Source: Bacillota bacterium (lineage in GTDB: Bacteria > Bacillota > Clostridia > Lachnospirales > Lachnospiraceae). Taken from it: a stretch of DNA of 64,000 bases. Location of the stretch: contig JAEWMT010000135.1 in the NCBI GenBank assembly GCA_023393095.1, positions 1-64,000 of the forward strand, written 5' to 3'. The position numbers and the translations under genes were made by a program. Shown piece after piece: positions 1-8,622 of the stretch. Below the pieces are notes generated by a model. The model was given only the letters and a program-made list of their open reading frames with translations. It did not search any database and was not told the origin of the DNA. Positions within the stretch are counted from its first letter, which is position 1. Each line of letters opens with the position of its first letter.

Positions 1-293
1 CATTATATGTAATGTGCTGATTTTATCAAGCATTCTTGTAGACATTGAATGTGAAGTTTCAGTTAAGGCTCATGTGTCAAATTCTCAAACTGGCTTACTC
101 AGAACCATAGATAACGAAAACAATGAGTGAGAATTAGACAGCCTACCGCGGGTGTACACTCGCTTCGATCGGCGCTTATTATGAAGGTTTTTATAATATA
201 AGCCGTATTTATTTAGCGAGATGAATTATGATATCAAACCAGAAAAAACAGTTTATTACGTTAACATTATAAATAGGAAAGGGAGGGATTTGA
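1..293. other. intergenic region upstream of the GH95 gene
   Basis: No open reading frame with a credible ribosome binding site was seen here. A TATAAT box lies at 192-197, but no matching -35 hexamer sits at the usual distance, so I do not call a promoter. The GC-richer stretch at about 140-180 has no recognisable structure. The gene at 294 has its ribosome site (AGGG) at 284-287. Confidence 0.4.
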
Positions 294-2561
294 TTGAAGA
301 TTATTAGAAATCGGCCATCTGAAAGATGGGGTGAGGCATTACCGGTTGGTAATGGGCATATAGGGGCTATGGTAGATGGGAGTTTGCCTAAGAACCGGAT
401 TCAATTATCGGAAAATACTTTTTATAGTGGGAGCAAGAGTGATCACAATAATCAGAAGGATGCTGATCAGGCTTTTTATAGAATGCGAAGCTATGCGAGT
501 AATGGCGAATACGATAAGGTACAGGAAGAGGCAGAGAAGTTCATTGGTGTTCGTGGGAATTATGGAACAAATCTTCCGGTTGGAGAACTTCTGATTGACT
601 ATGGTGTTAGTCTGGAAGAGATTACAGGATATGAAAGAAGTCTTGATATTATAACTGGAATAACGGAGTGTTCTTTTATAAAGGATGGACAGGAAATAAC
701 GGAGGAGCTCTTTATATCGAATCCGGATCAAATTTTAATAAATCATATTCATATGAATGGAGATGGTAATGTTGGTAATGTCATGATTTGCTTTCAACCA
801 GCCAATGAATATGGCAGTGTAATCTATGGAGAGAACACAATACTGTTTACCTGCTACGCTTATGAAACCATGCATTGTGATGAGGTCTGCGGCAGCCTGT
901 TGGTTGGGTTTGCATCTATTATGACCGATGGTACCTGCATTGTGGACGGGAATGGACTGAAAATTACCGGTGCAAGTGATATTAAGATATATTTAGACAT
1001 GGCCACAGATTTTAAACGTGATTATGTTTCAAAGGGTCTGGCAGTAACAAAACTGAAGGAAGAAGTAATGAAACATGTCGCGGTTTGCATGGGAAAAAAT
1101 TATCTAATATTGAAGGAGCGGCATGAAAAAGATATTAGAAGTTTTATGGAACGGGTAGATTTTAGGCTGGATGAGAAGGAGGGACATCAAAAGCTTCTTC
1201 CGGTGCTTTTTCAGTATGGCAGATATCTGCTTTTATCAAGCTCTAGGGAGGATTCAAAGCTGCCCACCCATTTACAGGGGATCTGGAATGATAATGTAGC
1301 CTGCCGGATCGGCTGGACCTGTGACATGCACCTTGACATTAATACTCAGATGAATTACTGGCCGAGTGAAGTTACCGATCTTGGTGAGTCAGTGAAACCA
1401 TTGTTTCGTTGGATTAAGGAGGATTTATCAAAGGAAGGGGCTAGGGCAGCGAAGGAAAGCTATGGACTGGACGGATGGATTGGTGAACTGGTATCCAATG
1501 CTTGGGGATTTGCAGCGCCTTACTGGGCTTCTCCGATTGCCCCATGTCCGACAGGTGGTGTATGGATACTGACACAGATGTGGGAGCATTATCTTTACAC
1601 TGGAGACCAGGATTTTCTGATCAATGAAGCTTTTCCTCTGATTGAAGGCTCCGTCCGATTCTTTCACCGGTATGTGTTTAGGGAAGATTCCTCCGATTAT
1701 TATACTTGTGGGCCTTCCATTTCACCGGAAAACAGTTTTCTATATCAGGAAAAGCCTTATCAGATCAGTAATGGGTGTACCTATGAGCTTTTGATGATAA
1801 GAGAGTTGTTTTCGATCTATCTGGCGGCTTGTGATATAATAAAGGATTCCGATATCGAATTGCAGCAGGAGGTTCATGAGAAGCTTATGCATTTGCTTCC
1901 ATACCGAATTACGAAGGATGGAACAATTGCAGAATGGAATCATGATCTTGAGCAGGCTGACGTTCAGCACAGACACACAAGTCATTTACTTGGCTTATTC
2001 CCATTCTCGCAGATTACCCCCGAAGAAACCCCTAAGTTATGTGAGGCGGTAAAGAGAACACTGAAGGCAAAGTTAACTCCGATTGAAAACTGGGAGGATA
2101 CTGGATGGGCAAGGTCAATGTTAATGTTATATGAAGCAAGACTTTGTGATGGAAATAAAGCCTATGAACATATTAAAAGCATGATGGACAATCTTCTGGA
2201 GCCCAATCTTATGGTATACCATCCACCGACTAGAGGGGCAGGAGCCTTTGATCATGTATATGAGTTGGACGGAAATACCGGTTTAACCTCCTGTATAGCC
2301 GAGATGCTTCTGCAAAGCCATAAGAATAAAATACGTCTGTTACCAGCATTACCGGAGGAATGGAAGTCAGGAAAAATAAGCGGTTTACGTGCAAGAGGCG
2401 GTATTACGGTGGACATTTCCTGGGATAACGGAAAACTTGATAAGGCAACACTAACGGCGAAGCAGGATGGAATCTTTCTGGTATCTTATGCAAATAAGAA
2501 TTGGGAACTGACAATGAAAAAGGGGATACCTTTTATGATTGGAGGTACCATTTGTGATTAG
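294..2561 (+). CDS. GH95 family glycoside hydrolase (alpha-L-fucosidase type)
   Basis: A 755-residue protein of the GH95 family, whose members are inverting alpha-1,2-L-fucosidases or alpha-L-galactosidases. Family landmarks visible are the N-terminal substrate-pocket start (RWGEALPVGNGHIGAMV), an INTQMNYWP block near residue 350 that carries the catalytic asparagines in characterised members, SISPEN near 473 with the proposed acid glutamate, and RHTSHLLGLFP near 558. Length is normal for the family. The start is TTG at 294 with an AGGG site six bases upstream; no signal peptide is present, so the enzyme is predicted to be cytoplasmic and to act on imported oligosaccharides. Its last codons overlap the next gene, a rhamnosidase-type enzyme, so the two are probably co-translated. 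Family is confident; exact sugar specificity is inference. Confidence 0.9.
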   Translation: MKIIRNRPSERWGEALPVGNGHIGAMVDGSLPKNRIQLSENTFYSGSKSDHNNQKDADQAFYRMRSYASNGEYDKVQEEAEKFIGVRGNYGTNLPVGELLIDYGVSLEEITGYERSLDIITGITECSFIKDGQEITEELFISNPDQILINHIHMNGDGNVGNVMICFQPANEYGSVIYGENTILFTCYAYETMHCDEVCGSLLVGFASIMTDGTCIVDGNGLKITGASDIKIYLDMATDFKRDYVSKGLAVTKLKEEVMKHVAVCMGKNYLILKERHEKDIRSFMERVDFRLDEKEGHQKLLPVLFQYGRYLLLSSSREDSKLPTHLQGIWNDNVACRIGWTCDMHLDINTQMNYWPSEVTDLGESVKPLFRWIKEDLSKEGARAAKESYGLDGWIGELVSNAWGFAAPYWASPIAPCPTGGVWILTQMWEHYLYTGDQDFLINEAFPLIEGSVRFFHRYVFREDSSDYYTCGPSISPENSFLYQEKPYQISNGCTYELLMIRELFSIYLAACDIIKDSDIELQQEVHEKLMHLLPYRITKDGTIAEWNHDLEQADVQHRHTSHLLGLFPFSQITPEETPKLCEAVKRTLKAKLTPIENWEDTGWARSMLMLYEARLCDGNKAYEHIKSMMDNLLEPNLMVYHPPTRGAGAFDHVYELDGNTGLTSCIAEMLLQSHKNKIRLLPALPEEWKSGKISGLRARGGITVDISWDNGKLDKATLTAKQDGIFLVSYANKNWELTMKKGIPFMIGGTICD

Positions 2562-5202
2562 AATTAAATCCTTACAATTAGATTATCATAAGGAACTGAT
2601 TGGAATAACGACCCTACCTCAGTTTAGCTGGATTATTGAAAGCGACGAAAAGAATATAGTACAGAAAACTTATCGTTTACAATTTTCTGCCGAACATGAT
2701 TTTATGAATATCATATATGATACCGGTGAAGTAGAAAGCGATGAATCTGCACATGTTAGGATTCATAATTTCGATCTCATTTCAGCAACAAGATATTATG
2801 TAAGGGTTAGCATCAGTGCTGTAAATGGAGAAAGTACAGGTTATAGTGAGCCGGTATCCTTTGTAACTGCTTTAATAGATCATGAAGAGTGGAAAGCTTC
2901 TTTCATCACAGCCGAAATTGATCAGGATGCAGATAATTCTAAGGCGACCTGCCTTCGAAAAGAATTTATTGTAAGAAAAGGTGTTAAGGAAGCCTGGGCA
3001 TTTACAACTGCGCTAGGATTATATAAGTTCTACCTGAACGGTCAAAAGGTTGGAGAGGATGAGCTTACTCCCGGTTGGACTTCCTACCACAGCCACTTAT
3101 TATATCAAACCTATGATATAACAGACCTTTTAAAAGAGGGTAGGAATGCAGCCGGAGCTATGGTGGGAGCGGGATGGTATAAAGGCAAAATGGGTTTTAT
3201 GGGCTTTCGAAACCATTATGGCAGAAGAACTGCGTTTCTCGGACAGCTCATAATCCGATATGAGGATGGTACAGAGGATATTGTCATTACGGACGAGAGC
3301 TGGACAGGTAGTGATGCTCCGGTTGTATTTTCTGAAATCTATGACGGAGAGATCTATGATGCTAGGCTGGAACAGGCGGGCTGGAATGATACCTATTTTG
3401 ATGAAACGGCCTGGAAAGAGGTAAGTCTTCTGGATTATGATAAAAGTGTTTTGACCGCACAGGGAGCATCAAGGGTGAAAATGATTGATAAGCTTCCTGC
3501 AATAAGTATCTTTACAACTCCTGGTGGAGACACCTGTATTGATTTTGGGCAGAATCTGACCGGTTGGATTAGCTTTCATACAACCGGACAAAAAGATAAT
3601 AAAATTGAATTAAATTGTTTTGAGGTTCTGGATTCAAAGGGGAACGCTTATTTTGATAACCTGCGTGAAGCAAAGGAAACCTTAATCTATTATTTTGGTG
3701 AGGATGGTGAAATCGAATATCATCCGAGCTTTACCTTCCAGGGTTTTCGTTATGCTAGGATAGCGTCCTGGCCGGGAATACCTAAGAAGGAGGATTTTAC
3801 AGCATACTCGGTACACTCCGATATGGAGCCTACGGGAAGCTTTCATTGTTCCAACTCGGATTTGAATCAGCTTCATCATAATATCCTATGGGGATTGAAG
3901 GGTAATTTTGTTGATGTACCAACAGATTGTCCCCAGCGAAATGAACGTCTTGGCTGGACCGGTGATGCACAGATTTTCGCAAGAACGGCCTGTTATCTGA
4001 TGAATGCCTATGAGTTCTTCTCAAAATGGCTGGTCGATGTGGCGGCTGATCAAACCGAAGAGGGTGGTGTACCCCATGTGGTACCGGATATTCTGAAACC
4101 TGAGACGATGTATGATGACTGGCTGTTAATTCAGGGAACCCATTCTGCTGCTGCATGGGCTGACGTAGCTGTCATTATGCCCTGGTCCTTATATTTGAAC
4201 TACGGTGATAAGGAAATTATTAAGAAACAGTATTCTAGCATGAAGGCTTGGATAGATTTTATGAAAAATCATGCCGTGGATGATATCTGGAATTATAAGC
4301 TACAATTTGGTGACTGGGTTGCTCTTGATGCCGAGGAAGGTAGTTACTTTGGTGCCACACCGAATGATCTAACCTGTACTGCTTATTATGCTTATTCCAC
4401 AGGTTTGTTTGCCAATATGGCTGAAATAGTAGGGAATACCGAAGATGCCAAGGAATATGCAAAGCTACACGAGAGAATTAAAAGTAAATTCCGGAGAACC
4501 TTTTTTCATAAGGATGGTTTTATGACTGCTCAGACCCAGACAGCTCATATTTTAGCACTGTACTTTGATCTGGTACCGGTAGAATTCAGGCAGGTAACTG
4601 TGGATTCATTGCTTAAATTACTTCATAAGGAGAATGGACATCTGGTTACCGGCTTTGTAGGAACTCCATATTTCTGTCATGCTCTAAGTCAGAACGGTCA
4701 TACGAAGGAAGCCTATGAGCTTTTGTTAAAAGAAGATTTTCCTTCCTGGCTGTATCAGGTCAAGATGGGAGCAACGACGGTCTGGGAGCACTGGGACGGC
4801 ATAAAACCGGATGGTACGATGTGGAGTGCTAATATGAATTCGTTTAACCATTATGCATATGGAGCAATTGCAGAGTGGATCTACCGCGTGATGGGGGGAT
4901 TGGAAACAGATGAGAAACAGCCGGGCTTTAAGCATAGTATCATTTATCCCCATATTGGAGGTGGTCTTAGCTTTGCCGAAACAAAATATGAATCCGTATA
5001 TGGTACGATTGCATCAAGATGGGAATTGAATAGGGATATTGTGAAATTACAAATAACCATTCCGCATAATACTACCTCAACCATTATCCTTGATGGCGCA
5101 GAGAAAATCATTAGCTCAGACGGACTTACTTTTACGAAAAAAGAGGGAAAATATCAGACTTTAACCGGATCGGGCATTTATAACATTGAATATAGGAGAT
5201 AG
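2554..5202 (+). CDS. GH78 family glycoside hydrolase (alpha-L-rhamnosidase type)
   Basis: An 882-residue GH78 protein; the family releases terminal alpha-L-rhamnose from plant glycans and glycosides. The layout is typical: N-terminal beta-sandwich domains (roughly 1-400), then an (alpha/alpha)6 barrel holding the signature DCPQRNERLGWTGDAQ near residue 457 with the conserved acidic residues, EHWDG near 745 and HYAYGAIAEW near 767, and a C-terminal beta domain. I choose GTG at 2554, eight bases after a GGAGG at 2541-2545, rather than the upstream TTG at 2539, which would sit on top of that ribosome site. The gene overlaps the GH95 gene by 8 bases. No signal peptide is visible. The pair suggests breakdown of fucose- and rhamnose-bearing oligosaccharides, for example from pectin or host glycans; that substrate is inference. 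Confidence 0.93.
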   Translation: MIRIKSLQLDYHKELIGITTLPQFSWIIESDEKNIVQKTYRLQFSAEHDFMNIIYDTGEVESDESAHVRIHNFDLISATRYYVRVSISAVNGESTGYSEPVSFVTALIDHEEWKASFITAEIDQDADNSKATCLRKEFIVRKGVKEAWAFTTALGLYKFYLNGQKVGEDELTPGWTSYHSHLLYQTYDITDLLKEGRNAAGAMVGAGWYKGKMGFMGFRNHYGRRTAFLGQLIIRYEDGTEDIVITDESWTGSDAPVVFSEIYDGEIYDARLEQAGWNDTYFDETAWKEVSLLDYDKSVLTAQGASRVKMIDKLPAISIFTTPGGDTCIDFGQNLTGWISFHTTGQKDNKIELNCFEVLDSKGNAYFDNLREAKETLIYYFGEDGEIEYHPSFTFQGFRYARIASWPGIPKKEDFTAYSVHSDMEPTGSFHCSNSDLNQLHHNILWGLKGNFVDVPTDCPQRNERLGWTGDAQIFARTACYLMNAYEFFSKWLVDVAADQTEEGGVPHVVPDILKPETMYDDWLLIQGTHSAAAWADVAVIMPWSLYLNYGDKEIIKKQYSSMKAWIDFMKNHAVDDIWNYKLQFGDWVALDAEEGSYFGATPNDLTCTAYYAYSTGLFANMAEIVGNTEDAKEYAKLHERIKSKFRRTFFHKDGFMTAQTQTAHILALYFDLVPVEFRQVTVDSLLKLLHKENGHLVTGFVGTPYFCHALSQNGHTKEAYELLLKEDFPSWLYQVKMGATTVWEHWDGIKPDGTMWSANMNSFNHYAYGAIAEWIYRVMGGLETDEKQPGFKHSIIYPHIGGGLSFAETKYESVYGTIASRWELNRDIVKLQITIPHNTTSTIILDGAEKIISSDGLTFTKKEGKYQTLTGSGIYNIEYRR

Positions 5203-5250
5203 GGAAATATAATTATAATCTTATAAAAAATAAATTGATAATTAAAAAGA

Positions 5251-5296
5251 CGGGCAGAAAATACTGAGGATATCAGCATTTTCTGTTCGGTTGTTT
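5251..5296 (+). terminator. terminator of the GH95-GH78 operon
   Basis: An inverted repeat of about 13 base pairs (CAGAAAAT and CTGA arms around a short loop, one mismatch) followed by a T-rich run TTGTTT. It lies about 50 bases after the GH78 stop codon. Confidence 0.6.
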
Positions 5297-5502
5297 AAAA
5301 AATTGCATTAGAAGTTATGATTAATCAAAAAAATAAAAGTGGATTAACAGATAATAAATTGCCATACGATATTCATATCTAAAGTAATAAACAGCAAGGA
5401 GTTTATTATTCATTAAGCTGCCCCTTCACGAGAGGTTTAATGCCTATATCCGAGGTACAGAAACATTACGTCTCTGATACTATTTTTCAATATGCAATAA
5501 TC
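5297..5502. other. intergenic region
   Basis: AT-rich. It contains a perfect 8-bp inverted repeat at 5385-5408 (TAATAAAC / GTTTATTA) that could form a small hairpin for the leftward gene ending at 5503, but no T-run follows closely. Nothing else is recognised. Confidence 0.3.
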
Positions 5503-6177
5503 TTATCTTACAATAACTAATAAATTTTTATTTATTATATAAGGTTTAATATCAGCTTTCCACAGTTTGACATAAGCATTATATGGATTTTCGATATGAT
5601 CTACCTTCCCAAGTGGCCACAAAATATAAAATATAAGATTATAATCCAGCGTTAATTCATATAATGCTTCTTCAAATTCAACGATCGGATTTATCTCTTT
5701 ATCAGGTAATATGTTGAGACGCATAACCTGAGAACAGCATCCTTTCATATCTTCATTTTCAATATCTACTGTGGTATATTGATCCAAAAAATCTTCTTCA
5801 CTAAGTTCCTTTATTTCCATTTCGCGAATGTCATATGTGGGTTCACCTTCCATCTCTAACAAGTAATTCATCCCCTCAATATGACGAATAAGTAGTTTGT
5901 TTAATTCATTCTTGTGCAAGGTCTCGTCCATTGCTTCTGTTGATCTATCTTCACCATACAATTCATATAAATTATCAAATACCTCCTTTCCTCTTTCAAA
6001 GCATAGAAAGAATGGTTCACAGCTCTTATAATTATCTAAAAAATATGAAAAGAAGTATGGTGAAATCATTTCATCTGTATTCACTTTTTTATCCCTAATT
6101 AACTGTTCTTTGATTCCAGGCATAGAGTTCAATAAAACAATCCATTCCTGTGGTAAATCTTTTAATTCTTCTTCCAT
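5503..6177 (-). CDS. hypothetical acidic protein, immunity-like context
   Basis: A 224-residue protein I do not recognise. It is strongly acidic, has no signal peptide or membrane segment, and contains a Glu/Asp-rich stretch (MEGEPTYDIREMEIKEL) and a CCSQV motif in its middle. The start is taken as ATG at 6177 with GAGGGA about ten bases upstream, rather than a TTG 45 bases earlier that lacks a ribosome site. It is divergent from a SUKH-family gene at 6505, with a 22-bp palindrome between them. Small acidic cytosolic proteins next to SUKH genes are often immunity proteins of polymorphic toxins, so an orphan immunity role is possible but unproven. Confidence 0.55.
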   Translation of the reverse strand: MEEELKDLPQEWIVLLNSMPGIKEQLIRDKKVNTDEMISPYFFSYFLDNYKSCEPFFLCFERGKEVFDNLYELYGEDRSTEAMDETLHKNELNKLLIRHIEGMNYLLEMEGEPTYDIREMEIKELSEEDFLDQYTTVDIENEDMKGCCSQVMRLNILPDKEINPIVEFEEALYELTLDYNLIFYILWPLGKVDHIENPYNAYVKLWKADIKPYIINKNLLVIVR

Positions 6178-6263
6178 TATGCTACGATCCCTCTTTTTAT
6201 AGATTATTTCTAACGCTAACAAGAATTCTATTTCTATTTATTTTTTGATCACTTAAGATGTTT

Positions 6264-6285
6264 CATAACAATGTACATTGTTATG
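6264..6285. promoter_or_regulatory. 22-bp perfect palindrome between divergent genes, candidate operator
   Basis: A perfect palindrome with half-site CATAACAATGT, centred in the 327-base gap between the leftward gene starting at 6177 and the SUKH gene at 6505. Its size and symmetry fit a dimeric repressor site; no regulator gene is adjacent. It could also form a short cruciform or hairpin. Confidence 0.4.
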
Positions 6286-6504
6286 ATCAATTTTCATTTA
6301 GAGTATAACAGGATTTCTCTATATTGGGAATGCCTCGTTTAAAATTACTGCAGCACAGGATTTTATATCAAGTAAGTGACTACCATGTCAGACTTAATTT
6401 GACGATTTCCAATTTATCGCATAAAATTAATGCGGAGTCACAAACATGATAGACATTGAAATTTTAGAAATACGTGACAATCGAAATTTTGAGGAGGAAT
6501 TCTA

Positions 6505-6903
6505 ATGACTGAAACTATAAAATTATATTTTGATACACTAATGAATAAGTACGGAGACGAAGTAATGTTAACGGCTCCTGATAGTACCGATGAGAGATTA
6601 AAACAGATTCCTACAGCATTACATGCACTTTATAAGTTTACATCTAAGGTAAACCTTCCTTTCGGTGAGATATATCCTATTGAAGTAGCAATACAACAAT
6701 CAGAAAGAAATCCCTTTAAACCTGATTGGTTCGTTTTTGGCCAAGATAACTATTTTTCTTATTGGCTTTGCTCTTTCACTGCAGACGAGGAAGGATTGAG
6801 TTTTACATATTGGGATCATGAATGTGGGAATGAAGTCGAAGAAGCTGTATGGAGCGACGTTATATCTTTTCTTGAGGAAATTGAAAAAGAGTATGAGAGT
6901 TAA
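6505..6903 (+). CDS. SUKH (SMI1/KNR4) superfamily protein, probable orphan immunity protein
   Basis: A 132-residue cytosolic protein. The pattern of an N-terminal helix, then LPFGEIYPI and a central DWFVFGQDNYFSYWLC strand pair, then a C-terminal VWSDVISFLEEIEKEY helix is the SUKH fold layout. SUKH proteins commonly neutralise nuclease-type toxins. The start is ATG with GAGGAGG about eight bases upstream. No toxin gene is adjacent, but two further SUKH genes (12431 and 13390) sit 6 kb away beside a nuclease-bearing RTX gene. Sequence similarity to those two is not obvious by eye. The family assignment is moderate and the immunity role is inference. Confidence 0.65.
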   Translation: MTETIKLYFDTLMNKYGDEVMLTAPDSTDERLKQIPTALHALYKFTSKVNLPFGEIYPIEVAIQQSERNPFKPDWFVFGQDNYFSYWLCSFTADEEGLSFTYWDHECGNEVEEAVWSDVISFLEEIEKEYES

Positions 6904-7029
6904 TATATTTTTGATGCATAGGATGAAATAGTCGACCAAAGTCTTATGCCACCTTTCTTTCATCATGATATCGAAAGCTTGAATTATTATTTCTTAGATA
7001 GGATAAGATAATAAAATGGAGGAAATCTG

Positions 7030-7290
7030 ATGAAAGAATTTACTTATACAATTAATGATTCGCTGGGAATACATGCAAGACCGGCTGGTCAACTGGTGAG
7101 GCAGGCCTCTGATTTTAAAAGCCGTATTACGATTTCGATGGAAGATAAAGAGGCGGATGCAAAGAAAATCCTTGGCATTATGAGTTTAGGGATTAGGCGG
7201 GATCATAAAATAGTAATAAGAGCGGATGGAGAAGATGAAAACGAAGCAATCGAAGCTTTAAGTACATTATTAAAAAAGAATAGGTTTTAA
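7030..7290 (+). CDS. HPr-family phosphocarrier protein lacking the regulatory serine
   Basis: An 86-residue HPr homologue of the phosphoenolpyruvate:sugar phosphotransferase system. The active-site histidine is in place (GIHARPAG, His15), so phosphotransfer from enzyme I is plausible. At the position of Ser46, which HPr kinase modifies in Firmicutes, this protein has Lys (DAKKILGIMSLG against the usual xLKSIMGVMSLG). It therefore cannot carry the regulatory serine phosphate. Start is ATG with GGAGG at about 7020. It stands alone, without ptsI or crh-like neighbours. It is probably an HPr paralogue with a specialised role rather than the main HPr. Confidence 0.88.
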   Translation: MKEFTYTINDSLGIHARPAGQLVRQASDFKSRITISMEDKEADAKKILGIMSLGIRRDHKIVIRADGEDENEAIEALSTLLKKNRF

Positions 7291-7312
7291 GAACACTGGT
7301 TTAGTATCATGT

Positions 7313-7395
7313 GGCTGTCGCAAAATAGCTTTAAATGATATAAAGGATTATGCAAAGTCCCTTTATATTATATAAAAGTCTGAAATGCGACAGCC
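7313..7395. repeat. 83-bp inverted-repeat element, GGCTGTCGCA family
   Basis: Bounded by GGCTGTCGCAAAATA on the left and TGCGACAGCC on the right (10-bp perfect ends). The inside holds a second hairpin (ATATAAAGG / CCTTTATAT region). A larger relative with the same ends lies at 35152-35368. Such ends are typical of short non-autonomous elements; the hairpin may also serve as terminator for the HPr gene. Confidence 0.65.
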
Positions 7396-7425
7396 TTATA
7401 TTATGTAAACAAATCATAATATAAG
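7395..7425. repeat. 11-bp perfect inverted repeat abutting the element
   Basis: CTTATATTATG and CATAATATAAG flank a nine-base loop, directly after the inverted-repeat element. No T-run follows on the plus strand. Function unknown. Confidence 0.4.
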
Positions 7426-7632
7426 CCAAGCGCAGTGAGGGTTTATCATTTTCCTAAAGTCAGTAGTTCATAATATATTGTGGCATCCCGAATTTATTTT
7501 ATAATTAGCGGCCCATTTTAAGTGAATGGGGATTATATTCTGTGTTATCGAATATATTTGTAATGTATATACTTTGTACCTCTTTACGGTAAGTCTTCGA
7601 ATAAGAAATAACAGTAAGAAAGCGTGATCGTT

Positions 7633-8580
7633 ATGAGAATTAAGAAGATAGTGATTAATATCATTATTCTTATGACTGCCTTTGCCATATTTGTTACCTG
7701 GCATCAATATAATATCCGAAATGAAGTTAAGTTAACATCATCACTGATTAGATATGATAAGGTTTATCTGATTACAACGGATAAAGAATATGAGTATTGG
7801 AATTTTATAAATCAGGGAGCAGCCGATATGGCAGCCGCCATAGGCATTAATTATATATGGGATGCTCCTGCTAAGAGGAATGTAATAGAACAAATTAATA
7901 TTATTAATAGGGCAGTGAATGACGGGGCGAATGCACTTTTAGTTGCTGCAGATGATCCCAGAAGGGTATCCGGCGCAATAGAAGATGCCAAAGCCAGAGG
8001 TGTAAAAATTATCTATGTCGATTCGCCTGCAATTGAAGAAGCAATTACAACATTATCAACTAATAATTATGATGCAGGGGTTGCTGCAGGACAGACATTA
8101 ATTTCATTATTATCAGATTCTGGTATAGTTAGCGGCTCAATAGGAATAGTCAGTATTGCATCCAAACAGAATGCAGAATTACGGGAATCCGGCTTTCGTA
8201 AGGTCATCTCATCGGACGGTAGATATCATCTTCTTGATACAATATTTACCAATGGTGAACCTGCGTCATCCGAAGCAGCGGCTAATAAAATAATTAATGA
8301 AAATGAGGATTTAATCGCCCTATTCGGAACAAATGAAGGAACCACTGTGGGAGTAGGTAATGCCAATAAATCAGTAAATAACCGCATTGTTGGAATCGGT
8401 TTCGATAAAACGCAGCAGAATATGGAGTTACTTAAAAATGGAAGTCTGAAAGCGATCATAGCTCAAAATCCATATACTATGGGTTATCTTGGTATGGCAG
8501 AGGCAGTAGCGGCTTTGCTTGGGAAAAGAACGGGCCCGCCTTATTTGAATACTGGTTTTTCAGTGCTGAAAAGTGATTAA
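7633..8580 (+). CDS. membrane-anchored sugar-binding protein (Peripla_BP_4 type), copy 1
   Basis: A 315-residue periplasmic-binding-protein fold of the ribose/LacI-like class. An uncleaved-looking hydrophobic segment at residues 5-22 (VINIIILMTAFAIFVTW) has no lipobox cysteine, so the protein is probably held by this segment with the binding domain outside. Family signatures include NQGAADMA near 63, NDGANALLVAADDP, ARGVKIIYVDSP, and the hinge region IVGIGFD. Start is ATG at 7633; a GTG at 7624 is closer to the purine-rich site but less likely. It is followed 42 bases later by a close paralogue. No permease, ATPase or two-component gene accompanies the pair, so a sensing role or use by a distant transporter is more likely than a complete local uptake system. 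Confidence 0.8.
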   Translation: MRIKKIVINIIILMTAFAIFVTWHQYNIRNEVKLTSSLIRYDKVYLITTDKEYEYWNFINQGAADMAAAIGINYIWDAPAKRNVIEQINIINRAVNDGANALLVAADDPRRVSGAIEDAKARGVKIIYVDSPAIEEAITTLSTNNYDAGVAAGQTLISLLSDSGIVSGSIGIVSIASKQNAELRESGFRKVISSDGRYHLLDTIFTNGEPASSEAAANKIINENEDLIALFGTNEGTTVGVGNANKSVNNRIVGIGFDKTQQNMELLKNGSLKAIIAQNPYTMGYLGMAEAVAALLGKRTGPPYLNTGFSVLKSD

Positions 8581-8622
8581 TTCCAATGGAGAGCTTGCTT
8601 CATTCCGGAAAGTAGGATAATT

